A DNA stretch of 64,000 bases from assembly GCA_003213175.1 (NCBI GenBank), contig QCNN01000001.1, positions 89,443-153,442 on the forward strand, given 5' to 3'. This document shows, piece after piece, positions 16,886 through 26,232 of the stretch. This stretch comes from SAR116 cluster bacterium AG-426-B08 (GTDB taxonomy: Bacteria > Pseudomonadota > Alphaproteobacteria > Puniceispirillales > Marisalimonadaceae). The notes under the pieces are model-generated. The model made no database searches. It was not told the origin of the DNA and was given only the letters and a program-made list of their open reading frames with translations. The position numbers were made by a program, and so were the translations under genes. Numbering within the stretch: the first letter of the stretch is position 1; each line of letters starts with the position of its first letter.

Positions 16886-17953
16886 AGATCTTATAATTGT
16901 TCTCAAATTATCAATAGGCACAAGTCTGCCTGATCTTTTAATATGCCAAAAAGTCCATCCATTACAAGCTGGTAAGCCTTGAAGAGCTGCTCCAACAGAA
17001 TGAATAGATCCCTTGTTTTTATCAGAAATTAAACTACCATCAGCCCTAACCTTTGCTATCCATCTTTTTCTAAAATCTGTTAACAATTCTCCAGGTGTTA
17101 TCAATCCTTTTTCTAGGAGAGATCCAAATGGTATTCTTGGCTCTTGTTTTTTTGGAACAATTTGAATTATTTCATCTGGCTGAATTGGAAAAGTACCATC
17201 TAATCGCTTTTGAGCTTTCTTTACATAAGTTAAACTTTCTTCTATGCCAATATAGTTTCTCTTTAATTTTTTTGCTACTACACCTGTAGTCCCAGTTCCA
17301 AAAAATGGATCTAAAACTACATCGCCAATTCTTGAGCTAGACATTATGATTCTATTTAACAATGATTCTGGTTTCTGAGTAGGATGAATTTTATTTCCTT
17401 CACTATCTTTTAATCTTTCACTACCTGTGCAAATTGGCAAAAGCCAATCTGAACGCATCTGCAAATCACCGTTTAAAGATTTCATAGCATCATAATTAAA
17501 TGCATATTTAGAATTATTACTTTTTGACGCCCAAATTAGAGTTTCGTGAGCGTTAGTAAATCTTTTTCCTCTAAAATTTGGCATTGGGTTAGTTTTTCTC
17601 CAAATTATATCATTCAGTATCCAAAATCCCAAATTTTGAAGAATGTATCCTAGTCTATAAATATTGTGATAAGAACCAATCACCCACAATGTTCCATTAG
17701 GTTTCAATACAGTTCTAATTAAACTCAACCATTCTATTGTAAAACGATCATAATCTTTAAATGAACCAAATTTATCCCAATCTTCTTGTACGCCGTCAAC
17801 TGCTGTTAGATCTGGTCTATATAATTCATTATTTAATTGCAGATTATAAGGAGGATCGGCAAATACCAAATCTACGCTATTTTTAGGGAGATCATGTAAA
17901 ACATTAATACTATTGCCATGGATAATTTTATTTAAAAACTTTTTAATAATCAT
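16877..17953 (-). CDS. ccrM: CcrM-type adenine-N6 DNA methyltransferase (GANTC)
   Basis: A 358-residue beta-class methyltransferase: catalytic DPPY at 33-36 ([10 protein letters not shown]) precedes the SAM-binding [10 protein letters not shown] at 215-224. [14 protein letters not shown] and [16 protein letters not shown] are typical. The C-terminal about 90 residues ([17 protein letters not shown] ... [14 protein letters not shown]) form the accessory domain of alphaproteobacterial CcrM, which methylates GANTC and ties gene expression to the cell cycle. It has no restriction partner and lies next to rnhB as in many Alphaproteobacteria, supporting an orphan housekeeping role. Confidence 0.94.
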   Translation of the reverse strand: MIIKKFLNKIIHGNSINVLHDLPKNSVDLVFADPPYNLQLNNELYRPDLTAVDGVQEDWDKFGSFKDYDRFTIEWLSLIRTVLKPNGTLWVIGSYHNIYRLGYILQNLGFWILNDIIWRKTNPMPNFRGKRFTNAHETLIWASKSNNSKYAFNYDAMKSLNGDLQMRSDWLLPICTGSERLKDSEGNKIHPTQKPESLLNRIIMSSSRIGDVVLDPFFGTGTTGVVAKKLKRNYIGIEESLTYVKKAQKRLDGTFPIQPDEIIQIVPKKQEPRIPFGSLLEKGLITPGELLTDFRKRWIAKVRADGSLISDKNKGSIHSVGAALQGLPACNGWTFWHIKRSGRLVPIDNLRTIIRSSA

Positions 17954-18073
17954 TGTTTAAAACTTGTTAATAAACTTATTTAATATGTGGATAAAATTAT
18001 AATTATTTAATAAAGTCAATAGCTTAACAATTAAAAATTATTTAGTACAATATATTGATTTAAAATTAAAAAA

Positions 18074-18781
18074 TTAACTATATGTAGTGCTTATAGGTTT
18101 GAAACTTCTTCTATGAATATTACAGATACCATGCTTTTCTATCATTTCTAAATGAAATTTTGAGCCATATCCTACATTTTTTTTAAAATTATAAACAGGA
18201 TATCTTTTACAATAATTTTGCATTAAGTTATCTCTAGTAACCTTCGCAATAATGCTTGCTAAAGAAACTGATACAATCTTGTTATCCCCTTTTACAACTG
18301 TATTAATTTGATTACTTGGTAAATCTGGTAAAGAATTTTTCACCAAACTGATTTTACTAAAATCTGGAGACACGTTTCCATCTATATAAATACAAAACGT
18401 TTTCTTTTTTTTAAGTCTATAATTAATTTTATTTAGTAAACAATGTAAAGACCGGTGAATCGCAAGATTGTTAGCTATTGTAAGACCAAATTTGTCAATT
18501 TCAAAAGGTGAACATGCCGCACAACTTGATAAACACATATTTTTTGTTTTTTCATATATTTGAAGTCTACTTTTTGGAGAAAGCTTCTTAGAGTCCCTTA
18601 TATTATGAGGTAAATTATCAAAATCCATTGGTTTAATCCAGCAAGCACATACTATAATTGGACCTGCCAAAGAACCTCTTCCGACTTCATCTAAGCCTAT
18701 AAAAAAACAATTCTTATTTTGTATATAGTTTTTAATTTCCAGATCTAGATTGGGTTTAATTTTTAGGTCTAGATAACTCAT
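18074..18781 (-). CDS. rnhB: Ribonuclease HII
   Basis: A 235-residue enzyme removing RNA from RNA-DNA hybrids. The type 2 signature is GLDEVGRGSLAGPIVVCA (catalytic Asp-Glu), with Asp in YIDGNV and TVVKGDNKIVSVSLASIIAKVTRD further on. Its start overlaps the upstream moaB by 26 bases, an unusually long overlap. The 120-base gap after it (17954-18073) to ccrM is AT-rich and holds no gene. Confidence 0.95.
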   Translation of the reverse strand: MSYLDLKIKPNLDLEIKNYIQNKNCFFIGLDEVGRGSLAGPIIVCACWIKPMDFDNLPHNIRDSKKLSPKSRLQIYEKTKNMCLSSCAACSPFEIDKFGLTIANNLAIHRSLHCLLNKINYRLKKKKTFCIYIDGNVSPDFSKISLVKNSLPDLPSNQINTVVKGDNKIVSVSLASIIAKVTRDNLMQNYCKRYPVYNFKKNVGYGSKFHLEMIEKHGICNIHRRSFKPISTTYS

Positions 18782-19301
18782 TTTCTTTTAATCTAGGTAA
18801 AATTTCTACGAAATTACATGGTTTATGTCTTATATCCAGTTGAAACAGTAAGATGTTATCCCATGCATCTTTACATGCTGAAGGAGACCCTGGTAGGCAA
18901 AATATATATTTTCCATTTTTAACACCTGCTGTTGCTCTTGATTGAAGTGCTGAGGTACCAATTTTTTTAAACGATATTAACCTGAATAACTCACCAAACC
19001 CATCTATTGATTTTTCAAAAATTCCTGTTACAGCCTCTGGGGTTACATCCCTTCCAGTTAAGCCTGTTCCACCAGTTGTTACAATAACGTCTAAAGACTT
19101 TTTATCACACCAGTCTTCTAGAACCTTTCTAATACTATTTATGCTATCTTTTACAATTTTTCTATCTTGAATTATATGACCAGAATTCGTAATTTTTTCT
19201 ACTAGAATTTTACCAGACTTATCATTTTCTAATGATCTTGTATCAGAGATTGTTAGAACTGCTATATTAATTGGTATAAACTTTATTTTTTTATCTAACA
19301 T
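18756..19301 (-). CDS. moaB: MoaB/MogA-type molybdenum cofactor biosynthesis protein
   Basis: A 181-residue MoCF-domain protein with the molybdopterin-binding TTGGTGLTGRDVTPEA and the FCLPGSPSACKDAWD motif. Proteins of this type adenylylate molybdopterin or are paralogues of unclear function. No other molybdenum cofactor gene is in view. It lies in a tight minus-strand cluster: two bases after slt, overlapping rnhB. Confidence 0.9.
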   Translation of the reverse strand: MLDKKIKFIPINIAVLTISDTRSLENDKSGKILVEKITNSGHIIQDRKIVKDSINSIRKVLEDWCDKKSLDVIVTTGGTGLTGRDVTPEAVTGIFEKSIDGFGELFRLISFKKIGTSALQSRATAGVKNGKYIFCLPGSPSACKDAWDNILLFQLDIRHKPCNFVEILPRLKENELSRPKN

Positions 19302-19303
19302 TT

Positions 19304-21079
19304 TTATCTCTTAATGAACTTTATTTCATTTCCACTTGCAAGAGCAGGTATTAAATAAGGAACTTCATTTAATCTAAAACGATATATCCACAAATTTGTA
19401 AGGACTAATTTGATATAATTTCTTGTTTGTCTTGCTGGAAGAGTTTCAATCAATAAAAGTATATCTGAATTTTTTAAATATTTTTTTTCACTTGTCCACT
19501 TTTTAAAATTGCCTGGTCCAGCATTATATGATGCCAACATTTTTATAACATTATTGTCTACTAAATCTAAACTCAATAGAAACTTGATGTATTTCGTCCC
19601 AATTATTATATTTTTTTCAGCATTATAAAGTATATCCCTTTTGGATTTAAATCTATAAGACCTGTTTTTCATTATAAAAGCTGCTGTTGATGGAAGAACC
19701 TGCATTAACCCAAGAGCGTTTGCAGAACTTTTAGCTCTTGGGTTAAAACCAGATTCTTGTCTTGATATAGAATATATGAGAGCTTTATCTTTAACATAGG
19801 CTTTATCTATATTCCAATTTGGTAAAGGATAAAGACCCCCTAAATAAATCAATCCATGATCATTTCTCAAAATGGCTGAAATTCTAAAAGCTAATCCTGG
19901 CAAATTATTTGCTGCAGCAAAAGAAATGACTTTTGGATATTCTTTTATAGAAAAATTAGAGATTATTTTTCTAAATTCTCTTTCCGCTCTATGATTTTCT
20001 GAAATTTGAATTAATGCCAAAAGCCTTTTTCCTCCTTTAAAAGATTTTATTTTAGAAACAAAAGTTTTTGTAATCTTTGGCAAGCTAAAATCTAATTTTT
20101 CTTTATAGCCGAGGCTGGCTTTTGCTAGAGTAGAATAAAATGTCCTTTCAAAGCTAGATGCTTTTATTAAGTAGTTATTTATTTTTTTTATGTCTTGCGT
20201 CTCAAAAGCTAACCTAGCTGACCAAAAACAACCTCCAGAAATAATACTTTCAGGACCTTGATTCAATTTACATAAATTATTAAAAAACCATTTTGATTGT
20301 TTTATTTGTTTCGTTCTCCATGATGCAAGACCCCCAGCCCAATATGCTAAAGCATTTTTTGAGTTCGAAAGAGAAATTGAAACCCTTGCTTGTCTTAAGC
20401 TTTCAAAATCGTTTTTAAAGATAAAGTTAGCATGAGACAATTCTGCTCTTAATTGAGCTATTTCTTCTATTGAAAGATAACTTTGATTCTTTTTATTATT
20501 TAGTAAATTCTGTGCGTGAGAAATCTTTCTTTTATTAATTGACCTTCTAAATTGAATTGACAGTCTATTTGATTTTCGATGCTTGTTACCTATAGAAATA
20601 AAGGGTATTTTTGGTTTTATTAAATCATTGGAAATATTACCATATCCATTCAAAAATTCGCCGATTGGTTTTTTTGGTGATTTTACTTTTTGAGGTTGTC
20701 TTCGTTTAGCCAATCTATAAATCCTATATGCATCAGGGTGATCATTGTACTTATCTAACCAAGTTTTTAATTCATTGTATTTACTTCTCCATCCAGTTGG
20801 ATGCAAATATTTGTCAGCTAATAAATGACCAAAGAGTAGTTTATTAGAAATTTTTGACTTGATTTTTTCAATTTTAATCCAGATATTTGATTTTCTATTT
20901 TTAATCATTTTTTTTTGTAAATTAAAAATCTCGGAATATAACTTAACATCATTATCAGACAAAATTTTGTAACTAGTTTGATTGTTTTCTAATTTAGAAG
21001 CATGGGATTTATCAATACAAACAACTGAGAGAAGTATTAAAAAGATAAATAAATAATAGTTTTTAATTATTTTCGTCAT
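19304..21079 (-). CDS. Soluble lytic murein transglycosylase
   Basis: A 591-residue periplasmic protein with a signal peptide (YLFIFLILLSVVCIDKSHASK), a long helical superhelix, and a C-terminal SLT catalytic domain: ALIYSISRQESGFNPRAKSS with the catalytic Glu, then ANALGLMQVLPSTA and ASYNAGPGNFKKW. It cleaves peptidoglycan to 1,6-anhydromuropeptides. Length and order match Slt70-like enzymes. It is followed by moaB and preceded by a UDG-like gene with a five-base gap. Confidence 0.93.
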   Translation of the reverse strand: MTKIIKNYYLFIFLILLSVVCIDKSHASKLENNQTSYKILSDNDVKLYSEIFNLQKKMIKNRKSNIWIKIEKIKSKISNKLLFGHLLADKYLHPTGWRSKYNELKTWLDKYNDHPDAYRIYRLAKRRQPQKVKSPKKPIGEFLNGYGNISNDLIKPKIPFISIGNKHRKSNRLSIQFRRSINKRKISHAQNLLNNKKNQSYLSIEEIAQLRAELSHANFIFKNDFESLRQARVSISLSNSKNALAYWAGGLASWRTKQIKQSKWFFNNLCKLNQGPESIISGGCFWSARLAFETQDIKKINNYLIKASSFERTFYSTLAKASLGYKEKLDFSLPKITKTFVSKIKSFKGGKRLLALIQISENHRAEREFRKIISNFSIKEYPKVISFAAANNLPGLAFRISAILRNDHGLIYLGGLYPLPNWNIDKAYVKDKALIYSISRQESGFNPRAKSSANALGLMQVLPSTAAFIMKNRSYRFKSKRDILYNAEKNIIIGTKYIKFLLSLDLVDNNVIKMLASYNAGPGNFKKWTSEKKYLKNSDILLLIETLPARQTRNYIKLVLTNLWIYRFRLNEVPYLIPALASGNEIKFIKR

Positions 21080-21084
21080 ATTTT

Positions 21085-21696
21085 TTATTTATTATCTGGA
21101 ATAATTAGCTTCGATTTTAATAACTTTAAATTATCCCAAGCAATTCGTTTTAATGTTGGCTCTTGAATAAGTAGAGAAGGATCTGGGACATTAATTGAAA
21201 AAATACTATAAGTCATGTGTAGCGATAAAAATTTTACTATTTCTCTACTCGACATGTTTATAATGAATAAGGGTTCTAAGAAATTTAAATATTTAAAAAG
21301 GACATCAAAAAAATCAAATCTACTATGAACAAAATTATCTATATTTAATAAGAAAACATCATTGATATTAACGTTTATAGAATTTAACATTTTTTCTAAC
21401 AAAATTTTGTTCTTTCCACCATATGGTCTCTTTTCCATGATTTCTGCATCATTAAGCTTATTCCCAATTAATAATATTTTTGCGTTAGTATTTCCTTCAG
21501 AACGAACAAAGTTTAAATTGTTATTTTCAAAATATTCAAACAAAAAATTTTCTAGTTCATTAATGTTTTTAAAATTTTGTTCTCTTAAATTATTTTTTAA
21601 ATCAATTTTGTCTGTAAAACAATCTATACCCAAATCAACTTTAAATTTTATCAGATTTATTAACTCATCCATATTAATATTTTCTTCAATTTGCAT
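21085..21696 (-). CDS. Degenerate uracil-DNA glycosylase-like protein (family 4 relative)
   Basis: A 203-residue protein whose C-terminal about 130 residues follow the family 4 UDG layout: ILLIGNKLNDAEIMEKRPYGGKNKILLEKML replaces the usual GEGPGADED..G.PFVG..G.LL block, and PDPSLLIQEPTLKRIAWDNLKLL matches the C-terminal HPS.LL.P..K..AW.DL motif. The motif His is Asp172 here, and the iron-sulphur cysteines are missing (only Cys26 present). Base excision by the normal mechanism is therefore unlikely. UDG genes are often beside slt and moaB in Alphaproteobacteria, so position supports homology. It may be a structural relic or have a new role. Confidence 0.6.
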   Translation of the reverse strand: MQIEENINMDELINLIKFKVDLGIDCFTDKIDLKNNLREQNFKNINELENFLFEYFENNNLNFVRSEGNTNAKILLIGNKLNDAEIMEKRPYGGKNKILLEKMLNSINVNINDVFLLNIDNFVHSRFDFFDVLFKYLNFLEPLFIINMSSREIVKFLSLHMTYSIFSINVPDPSLLIQEPTLKRIAWDNLKLLKSKLIIPDNK

Positions 21697-21763
21697 AAAA
21701 AACTTTAGAATTGTATAAAATTACTTAATTATGTTTATAATAATTATAATTTTATAATTTCAA

Positions 21764-23383
21764 ATGAAAAATTATCAAAACACTTTATATTTCTTTTTAC
21801 TTGTTTTTATTATGTCTTGTACAGTTAATAAAAATTTCAATACAAAATATAGTAATACTAATTTAGGTAAATATTTGGCAGCATCATACTCTGTTCAAAA
21901 TGGTGATAGTGCTTTTGCTTCTTCTATTTTAACAAATAATATTGATTATTCTAAAGATACAAAACTTGTTGAACTTGCTTTTTTTTCAAAAATTATAAAT
22001 GGAGAATTCGAATCTGCAAAAAAACTCAAGGAAAATTATCCTAATCTATTAGATAAAAGTTCGTTTTCTCTTATTCCTGAAATTGCTATTTATTTAAAAA
22101 ATCAAAATTATAAAAAAGCTAGCCAATTGATAAATATTAGTTCAGATCTACCTGGATTTAAAAATTTAAATCAAAAAATTGATAATATAATCATAGTTTT
22201 ATCCTCTCCAAAAAAAGGAGAATTAAAAGATATTTTTAATCAGATAGATAATCAAGATATATATGACTTATTGATTTTTGAAAATATATTTGAAATTTCG
22301 GAAAGTAAGTTTTTTGATAATTTAAGTAAAAAATATCAAACTGAGATAAATAATTTTTTGATATCTGGTTACTTGTTTAGAAAAGAATTATTTCAAAAGA
22401 AAAATTACTTAATAGATAAACTACACCATGATTTTGATAAAAAGAATATCTATCTGAATTTTAATAGTGAAGAAAATATATTCAAAAATAAACCAAGTTT
22501 TTTGCTATTAATATCCAGTTACTTAACTGAAATTGCTTTAAGAAACTCCCAAAATAAAAATATACCCTCCTCTTATTTAAAAATGCTTCTTGAAATGTCT
22601 AACTATATATATCCTAGACTAGAGTTCTCTAACTACTACTTAGCAAAGATATTCACTCAAGAGAACAATACAGAACTAGCAGTTAAAAAATTAGAACTAA
22701 TTTCAGATAACTCTTTTGCTTACTTGCCTAGCTTGCTTAATAAATATAAGATTTACAATAAAATAAACCAGAAAAAATCAAAAGCCATTCTAGATGTGAT
22801 GTTAGAAAAATTTTCTGATAACACATCTGTTCAATATGAGTTAGCAGATTATTATCGAAAAACACAACAATGTTCTAAGGCTATTGATATATATAATAAA
22901 ATTTTAAAAGTAGAAAAAGATAACTATAGATTTAAGTTTTACAAAGCTTCTTGCCTAGAAAAGTTAAACTTATGGGAGGAGTCAAAAAATGTTTTCAATG
23001 ATATTATTTCAAATAATAAGGATCCATACGCTTTAAATTATTTGAGTTATTCTATGACAATAAGGAATGAAAACCTTGATTTAGCACTTCAATTGATTAA
23101 TGAAGCCCTTAAAAAAGAACCAAATAATGGTTACTTTTTAGATACACTTGGATGGGTACAATACAAAAGAAAAGAATATAAATTGGCTGTTAAAAACTTG
23201 CAAAGAGCAGTTTCTATTCAGCCAAACAGTTCAGAAATCATGGATCATTTGGGAGATTGTTATTATAAAATGGGGAGAAAAAAAGAAGCTTTTTACGAAT
23301 GGAATAGAGCACTTGTTTTTGATGCCGACGATAATTTGAAACAAAAAATTAAAGAAAAAATAAAGCTGTATGAAACAAATTAA
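21764..23383 (+). CDS. TPR-repeat lipoprotein
   Basis: A 539-residue protein with a lipoprotein signal (FFLLVFIMSC, Cys19). The C-terminal third shows clear tetratricopeptide repeats, best in NGYFLDTLGWVQYKRKEYKLAVKNL and MDHLGDCYYKMGRKKEAFYEW; earlier repeats are weaker. It is likely a scaffold at the inner face of the outer membrane. A TPR protein of this kind commonly precedes ispE in Alphaproteobacteria; here the two overlap by 14 bases, so they are co-transcribed, though no shared function is known. Confidence 0.85.
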   Translation: MKNYQNTLYFFLLVFIMSCTVNKNFNTKYSNTNLGKYLAASYSVQNGDSAFASSILTNNIDYSKDTKLVELAFFSKIINGEFESAKKLKENYPNLLDKSSFSLIPEIAIYLKNQNYKKASQLINISSDLPGFKNLNQKIDNIIIVLSSPKKGELKDIFNQIDNQDIYDLLIFENIFEISESKFFDNLSKKYQTEINNFLISGYLFRKELFQKKNYLIDKLHHDFDKKNIYLNFNSEENIFKNKPSFLLLISSYLTEIALRNSQNKNIPSSYLKMLLEMSNYIYPRLEFSNYYLAKIFTQENNTELAVKKLELISDNSFAYLPSLLNKYKIYNKINQKKSKAILDVMLEKFSDNTSVQYELADYYRKTQQCSKAIDIYNKILKVEKDNYRFKFYKASCLEKLNLWEESKNVFNDIISNNKDPYALNYLSYSMTIRNENLDLALQLINEALKKEPNNGYFLDTLGWVQYKRKEYKLAVKNLQRAVSIQPNSSEIMDHLGDCYYKMGRKKEAFYEWNRALVFDADDNLKQKIKEKIKLYETN

Positions 23384-24251
23384 TCAAACTCTTACTTTAT
23401 TTGCACCAGCTAAATTAAATTTAAATTTAGAGGTTGTAGGAAAAGATAGAGACAATTTTCATTTTATTAAAAGTCAAGTCTGTTTTTTAAAATTATATGA
23501 CATTATTACACTTAGGTTTAATAAGAATTCTCTAATTTTGGTAGATAAAAAAAATAGTAAATTTTGCCTAGATGAAGAAACAATATTAAAGAAAACTATT
23601 ACCACGTTTAAAAAAAGGTTTGATTGGAGGAAAAATTTTAAAATCACTCTGACAAAAAATATACCAATTGGAGCTGGATTGGGAGGTGGATCTGCAGACG
23701 CTGCCTCACTTTTACTGGGTTTAAGAAAAATCTACAATCAAGAAAATAAAAATAAAGTTACAATCAATAATTTATTAACTATTGGAAAAGATATAGGTTC
23801 TGACGTTCCTGCATGTATTTATAGTAGAAGCTTAATCGCAACAGGTAAGGGTGAAAATATCTCTATGTGCAGTATGCCAAACAATAAACATTTTTTGATT
23901 CTTTTTCCTGGCATTTCAATTTCTACTAGAAGTATTTTTCAAAATTTTGATAAAAAAAAGTACAATGATATTTTTGTAAATTCTTTTGAAAGCATCAAGG
24001 TCATCAACTCACTTTTACCTGTAGTATCTTGCATTGAACCCAAAATTAAACAAATTCTGTCTATATTAAAATCTCTAAACAATGTTCAAAGTTATGGAAT
24101 GACCGGAAGCGGTAGCGCATGTTACGCAATTTTTAATAATATAAATGATTTAAAAAATGCTCTTAGAATGATAAAAATAAGACGAGAAAATGATTGGTTC
24201 ATTTGGTATGGTAAAAAAAAAGAATTTGGTTTTAACAGATTTTTGTATTAA
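23370..24251 (+). CDS. ispE: 4-diphosphocytidyl-2-C-methyl-D-erythritol kinase
   Basis: A 293-residue GHMP kinase of the MEP isoprenoid pathway. FAPAKLNLNLEVVGKD at the start, the ATP-binding IPIGAGLGGGSADAASLLLGL, DIGSDVPACI and the C-terminal GMTGSGSACYAIF are all present. It overlaps the TPR gene and is followed after 15 bases by tRNA-Gln on the same strand. Confidence 0.95.
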   Translation: MKQINQTLTLFAPAKLNLNLEVVGKDRDNFHFIKSQVCFLKLYDIITLRFNKNSLILVDKKNSKFCLDEETILKKTITTFKKRFDWRKNFKITLTKNIPIGAGLGGGSADAASLLLGLRKIYNQENKNKVTINNLLTIGKDIGSDVPACIYSRSLIATGKGENISMCSMPNNKHFLILFPGISISTRSIFQNFDKKKYNDIFVNSFESIKVINSLLPVVSCIEPKIKQILSILKSLNNVQSYGMTGSGSACYAIFNNINDLKNALRMIKIRRENDWFIWYGKKKEFGFNRFLY

Positions 24252-24266
24252 CTATATGTTATCTAG

Positions 24267-24341
24267 TGGGGCGTAGCCAAGTGGTAAGGCATCGGGTTTT
24301 GATCCCGTGTACCGTAGGTTCGAATCCTACCGCCCCAGCCA
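24267..24341 (+). tRNA. tRNA-Gln(TTG)
   Basis: A complete cloverleaf of 75 bases. Acceptor tggggcg (24267-24273) pairs with cgcccca (24331-24337); the anticodon loop ttttgat carries TTG; the T-arm has ggttcgaatcc; discriminator G and CCA (24339-24341) are encoded. It follows ispE closely and may be processed from that transcript. An imperfect six-pair stem (24341-24360) after it is too weak to call a terminator. Confidence 0.96.
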
Positions 24342-24366
24342 ATAACAAATCTGCGTTATTTAACAC

Positions 24367-25044
24367 TTAAAGTTTCAAAATATATCCTCCCTTTTCTTTC
24401 AATATAATTAAATTTAATTTTTTTTCTATTTTTTCTATTTTTTTTCTCAATCTATATACATGTGTTTCTAAGGTATGAGTATTTATTGTTTCATTGATAC
24501 CCCAGACATTGTTTAACAAATCTCTTTTTGCAACAAATTTATTTTTATTTTTAAACAAAAATTGAATTAGATAAGTTTCTTTTTCAGTCAAATGTATGAT
24601 TTTACTAGTAATACTATTTTTAATAACTTTTTCGTTGGGTAGAAAAACTAAATGATCTAATAAATTTACCTTATTTCTATCCTCTCTTCCAATAGTTTCA
24701 AAGTTTGAAATTAAAGAAAAAAGATTTTTTAAAGTAAATGGTTTTACAATAAACTTGTAATCAATAAAATTTTTATTTTCATTTCTATATTTAAGATTGT
24801 CGAAAATTATAATTATATTGGATGTAACTTTTTTTTCAAATTCCTTTATAAAATCTATGTTTCTATAAATTAATAAGTAATTTACTAATAACAAGTCAAT
24901 TGATTCCTCTTTCAATTGTTGAAAAATCTTGAATTGATCAATTATCTTAAAATTTATTTTTTCACCAAAGTATTCTGTAAATTGATAAGATAAAATTTCT
25001 GAAAATAAATTATCTTCTTCAACTAAAATTATATTTTTAAACAT
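24367..25044 (-). CDS. OmpR-family response regulator lacking the phosphoacceptor aspartate
   Basis: A 225-residue protein with an N-terminal receiver domain (about 1-112) and a C-terminal winged-helix domain (about 135-225, ending LKEKGGYILKL, with LETHVYRLRKKIEK as the recognition helix region). The receiver keeps the acidic residues E9/E10/D11 and the conserved K101-P102, but the phosphoacceptor position reads LLLVNYLLI, with Asn55 in place of Asp, and the switch Thr/Ser also seems absent. Phosphorylation-independent control is likely. No histidine kinase is adjacent. The neighbouring ribA is divergent with 75 bases between, so it could be a target. Confidence 0.85.
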   Translation of the reverse strand: MFKNIILVEEDNLFSEILSYQFTEYFGEKINFKIIDQFKIFQQLKEESIDLLLVNYLLIYRNIDFIKEFEKKVTSNIIIIFDNLKYRNENKNFIDYKFIVKPFTLKNLFSLISNFETIGREDRNKVNLLDHLVFLPNEKVIKNSITSKIIHLTEKETYLIQFLFKNKNKFVAKRDLLNNVWGINETINTHTLETHVYRLRKKIEKIEKKLNLIILKEKGGYILKL

Positions 25045-25119
25045 TTTCTAATTGATAACCTTTTGCTTTAAATCTATAAGTCTAATGTTAATTAAAAATT
25101 TTTAAAGTCAAATTAATTT

Positions 25120-26232
25120 ATGAAAACTTATTTACAAATAGAAAGGGCTATCTCTGAACTAAAAAGAGGGGAAATAATTGTAGTTACAGATTATGACTCA
25201 CATACCTCTGTCTTGCTTTCCGCTGGAGAACTAATAGATGAAAACACACTAAGTAAACATTTAAAACTTGGATTATCTTCTCCTAATATTATTCTATCAG
25301 CTAATAGATGTAACGCTCTTGGATTTAAAACAAAAGAAAATTGTTCATTTATTATTAATAGTTCATGGAAAAAAGAAGATATATTAAATTTTGTATTTTC
25401 TAAGAAAGAGAATTTAAATTTAGATCTTAACACTTTGGTAGCTGAAAAAAATAATGCCTATAAGTGTTGTTTGAATATGTTAAAAAAAGCTGAATTACTC
25501 CCAACAGCCCTAGCAACTTTAGTTTCAAATGTAAATATAGAAAATATAAATAGCTGGTCTATGAAAAATAGTCTTATCCATATAGATATAAAAGATTTCG
25601 AAAAACACCTTCTGAATAGTGTTAACGATTTAGAAATAGTTGCAAAGACTCACCTTCCAATTAAATATACTAGTGACTGTGACTTTATAGTTTTTAGATC
25701 CAAAAATAGTTTCTATGAATATTTTTGTTTACTATTTGGATTAGCTAGGAAAATTGAAAAAAATGTTAAAGTTCCATTTGTACCTACCGTCAGAATTCAC
25801 AGCCAATGCTTAACGGGAGATCTTTTGACAAGTCTGAAATGTGACTGTGGAGAACAACTTAACAATTCTCTTGAACTTTTAGCTCAAAATGGTGAGGGAA
25901 TTCTTATTTATTTGTCTCAAGAAGGAAGAAATATTGGATTAACTAATAAATTGAGAACATATAATTTGCAAGATGAAGGTTTAGATACTGTAGATGCTAA
26001 TCTTACCTTAGGTTTTGAAGAAGATGAAAGATCCTATACTCCTGCAAAGCATATTCTTGATATTTTAAATATAAATAAAATAAATTTAATTACAAATAAC
26101 CCAGATAAAATTAGACAGCTAGAAAAATTAGGTATTTCTATTGCTAGAAGAATTCCTTTATTAGTAAAAAGCAATAAGTTTAATGAGAGTTATTTAAAAA
26201 CAAAAAAAAATAAGAGTGAACACTACTTATAA
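25120..26232 (+). CDS. ribA: GTP cyclohydrolase II with degenerate RibB-like N-terminal half
   Basis: A 370-residue protein. Residues from about 200 form a complete GTP cyclohydrolase II: RIHSQCLTGDLLTSLKCDCGEQL with the three zinc cysteines, YLSQEGRNIGLTNKLR, GFEEDERSY and LITNNPDKI. This makes the first riboflavin intermediate. The first about 190 residues align in outline with DHBP synthase (AISELKRGEIIVVTDYD, later LLPTALATLVS and PIKYTSDCDFIVFR), but the acidic DDE.R.NE.D active site is not there, so this half is probably non-catalytic. A separate RibB is expected elsewhere. It overlaps yggS at the stops by six bases. Confidence 0.9.
   Translation: MKTYLQIERAISELKRGEIIVVTDYDSHTSVLLSAGELIDENTLSKHLKLGLSSPNIILSANRCNALGFKTKENCSFIINSSWKKEDILNFVFSKKENLNLDLNTLVAEKNNAYKCCLNMLKKAELLPTALATLVSNVNIENINSWSMKNSLIHIDIKDFEKHLLNSVNDLEIVAKTHLPIKYTSDCDFIVFRSKNSFYEYFCLLFGLARKIEKNVKVPFVPTVRIHSQCLTGDLLTSLKCDCGEQLNNSLELLAQNGEGILIYLSQEGRNIGLTNKLRTYNLQDEGLDTVDANLTLGFEEDERSYTPAKHILDILNINKINLITNNPDKIRQLEKLGISIARRIPLLVKSNKFNESYLKTKKNKSEHYL

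Noticed and set aside
16877..17953. Restriction-modification system around the DNA methyltransferase
   Set aside because: No endonuclease gene is adjacent; the protein has the CcrM-type C-terminal domain and the ccrM-rnhB context of an orphan cell-cycle enzyme.
24341..24360. Terminator after tRNA-Gln
   Set aside because: The stem is only six AT-rich pairs with an eight-base loop and no T run.
25120..25700. Functional RibB (DHBP synthase) domain
   Set aside because: The acidic active-site motif is absent, so only the GTP cyclohydrolase II half is called functional.
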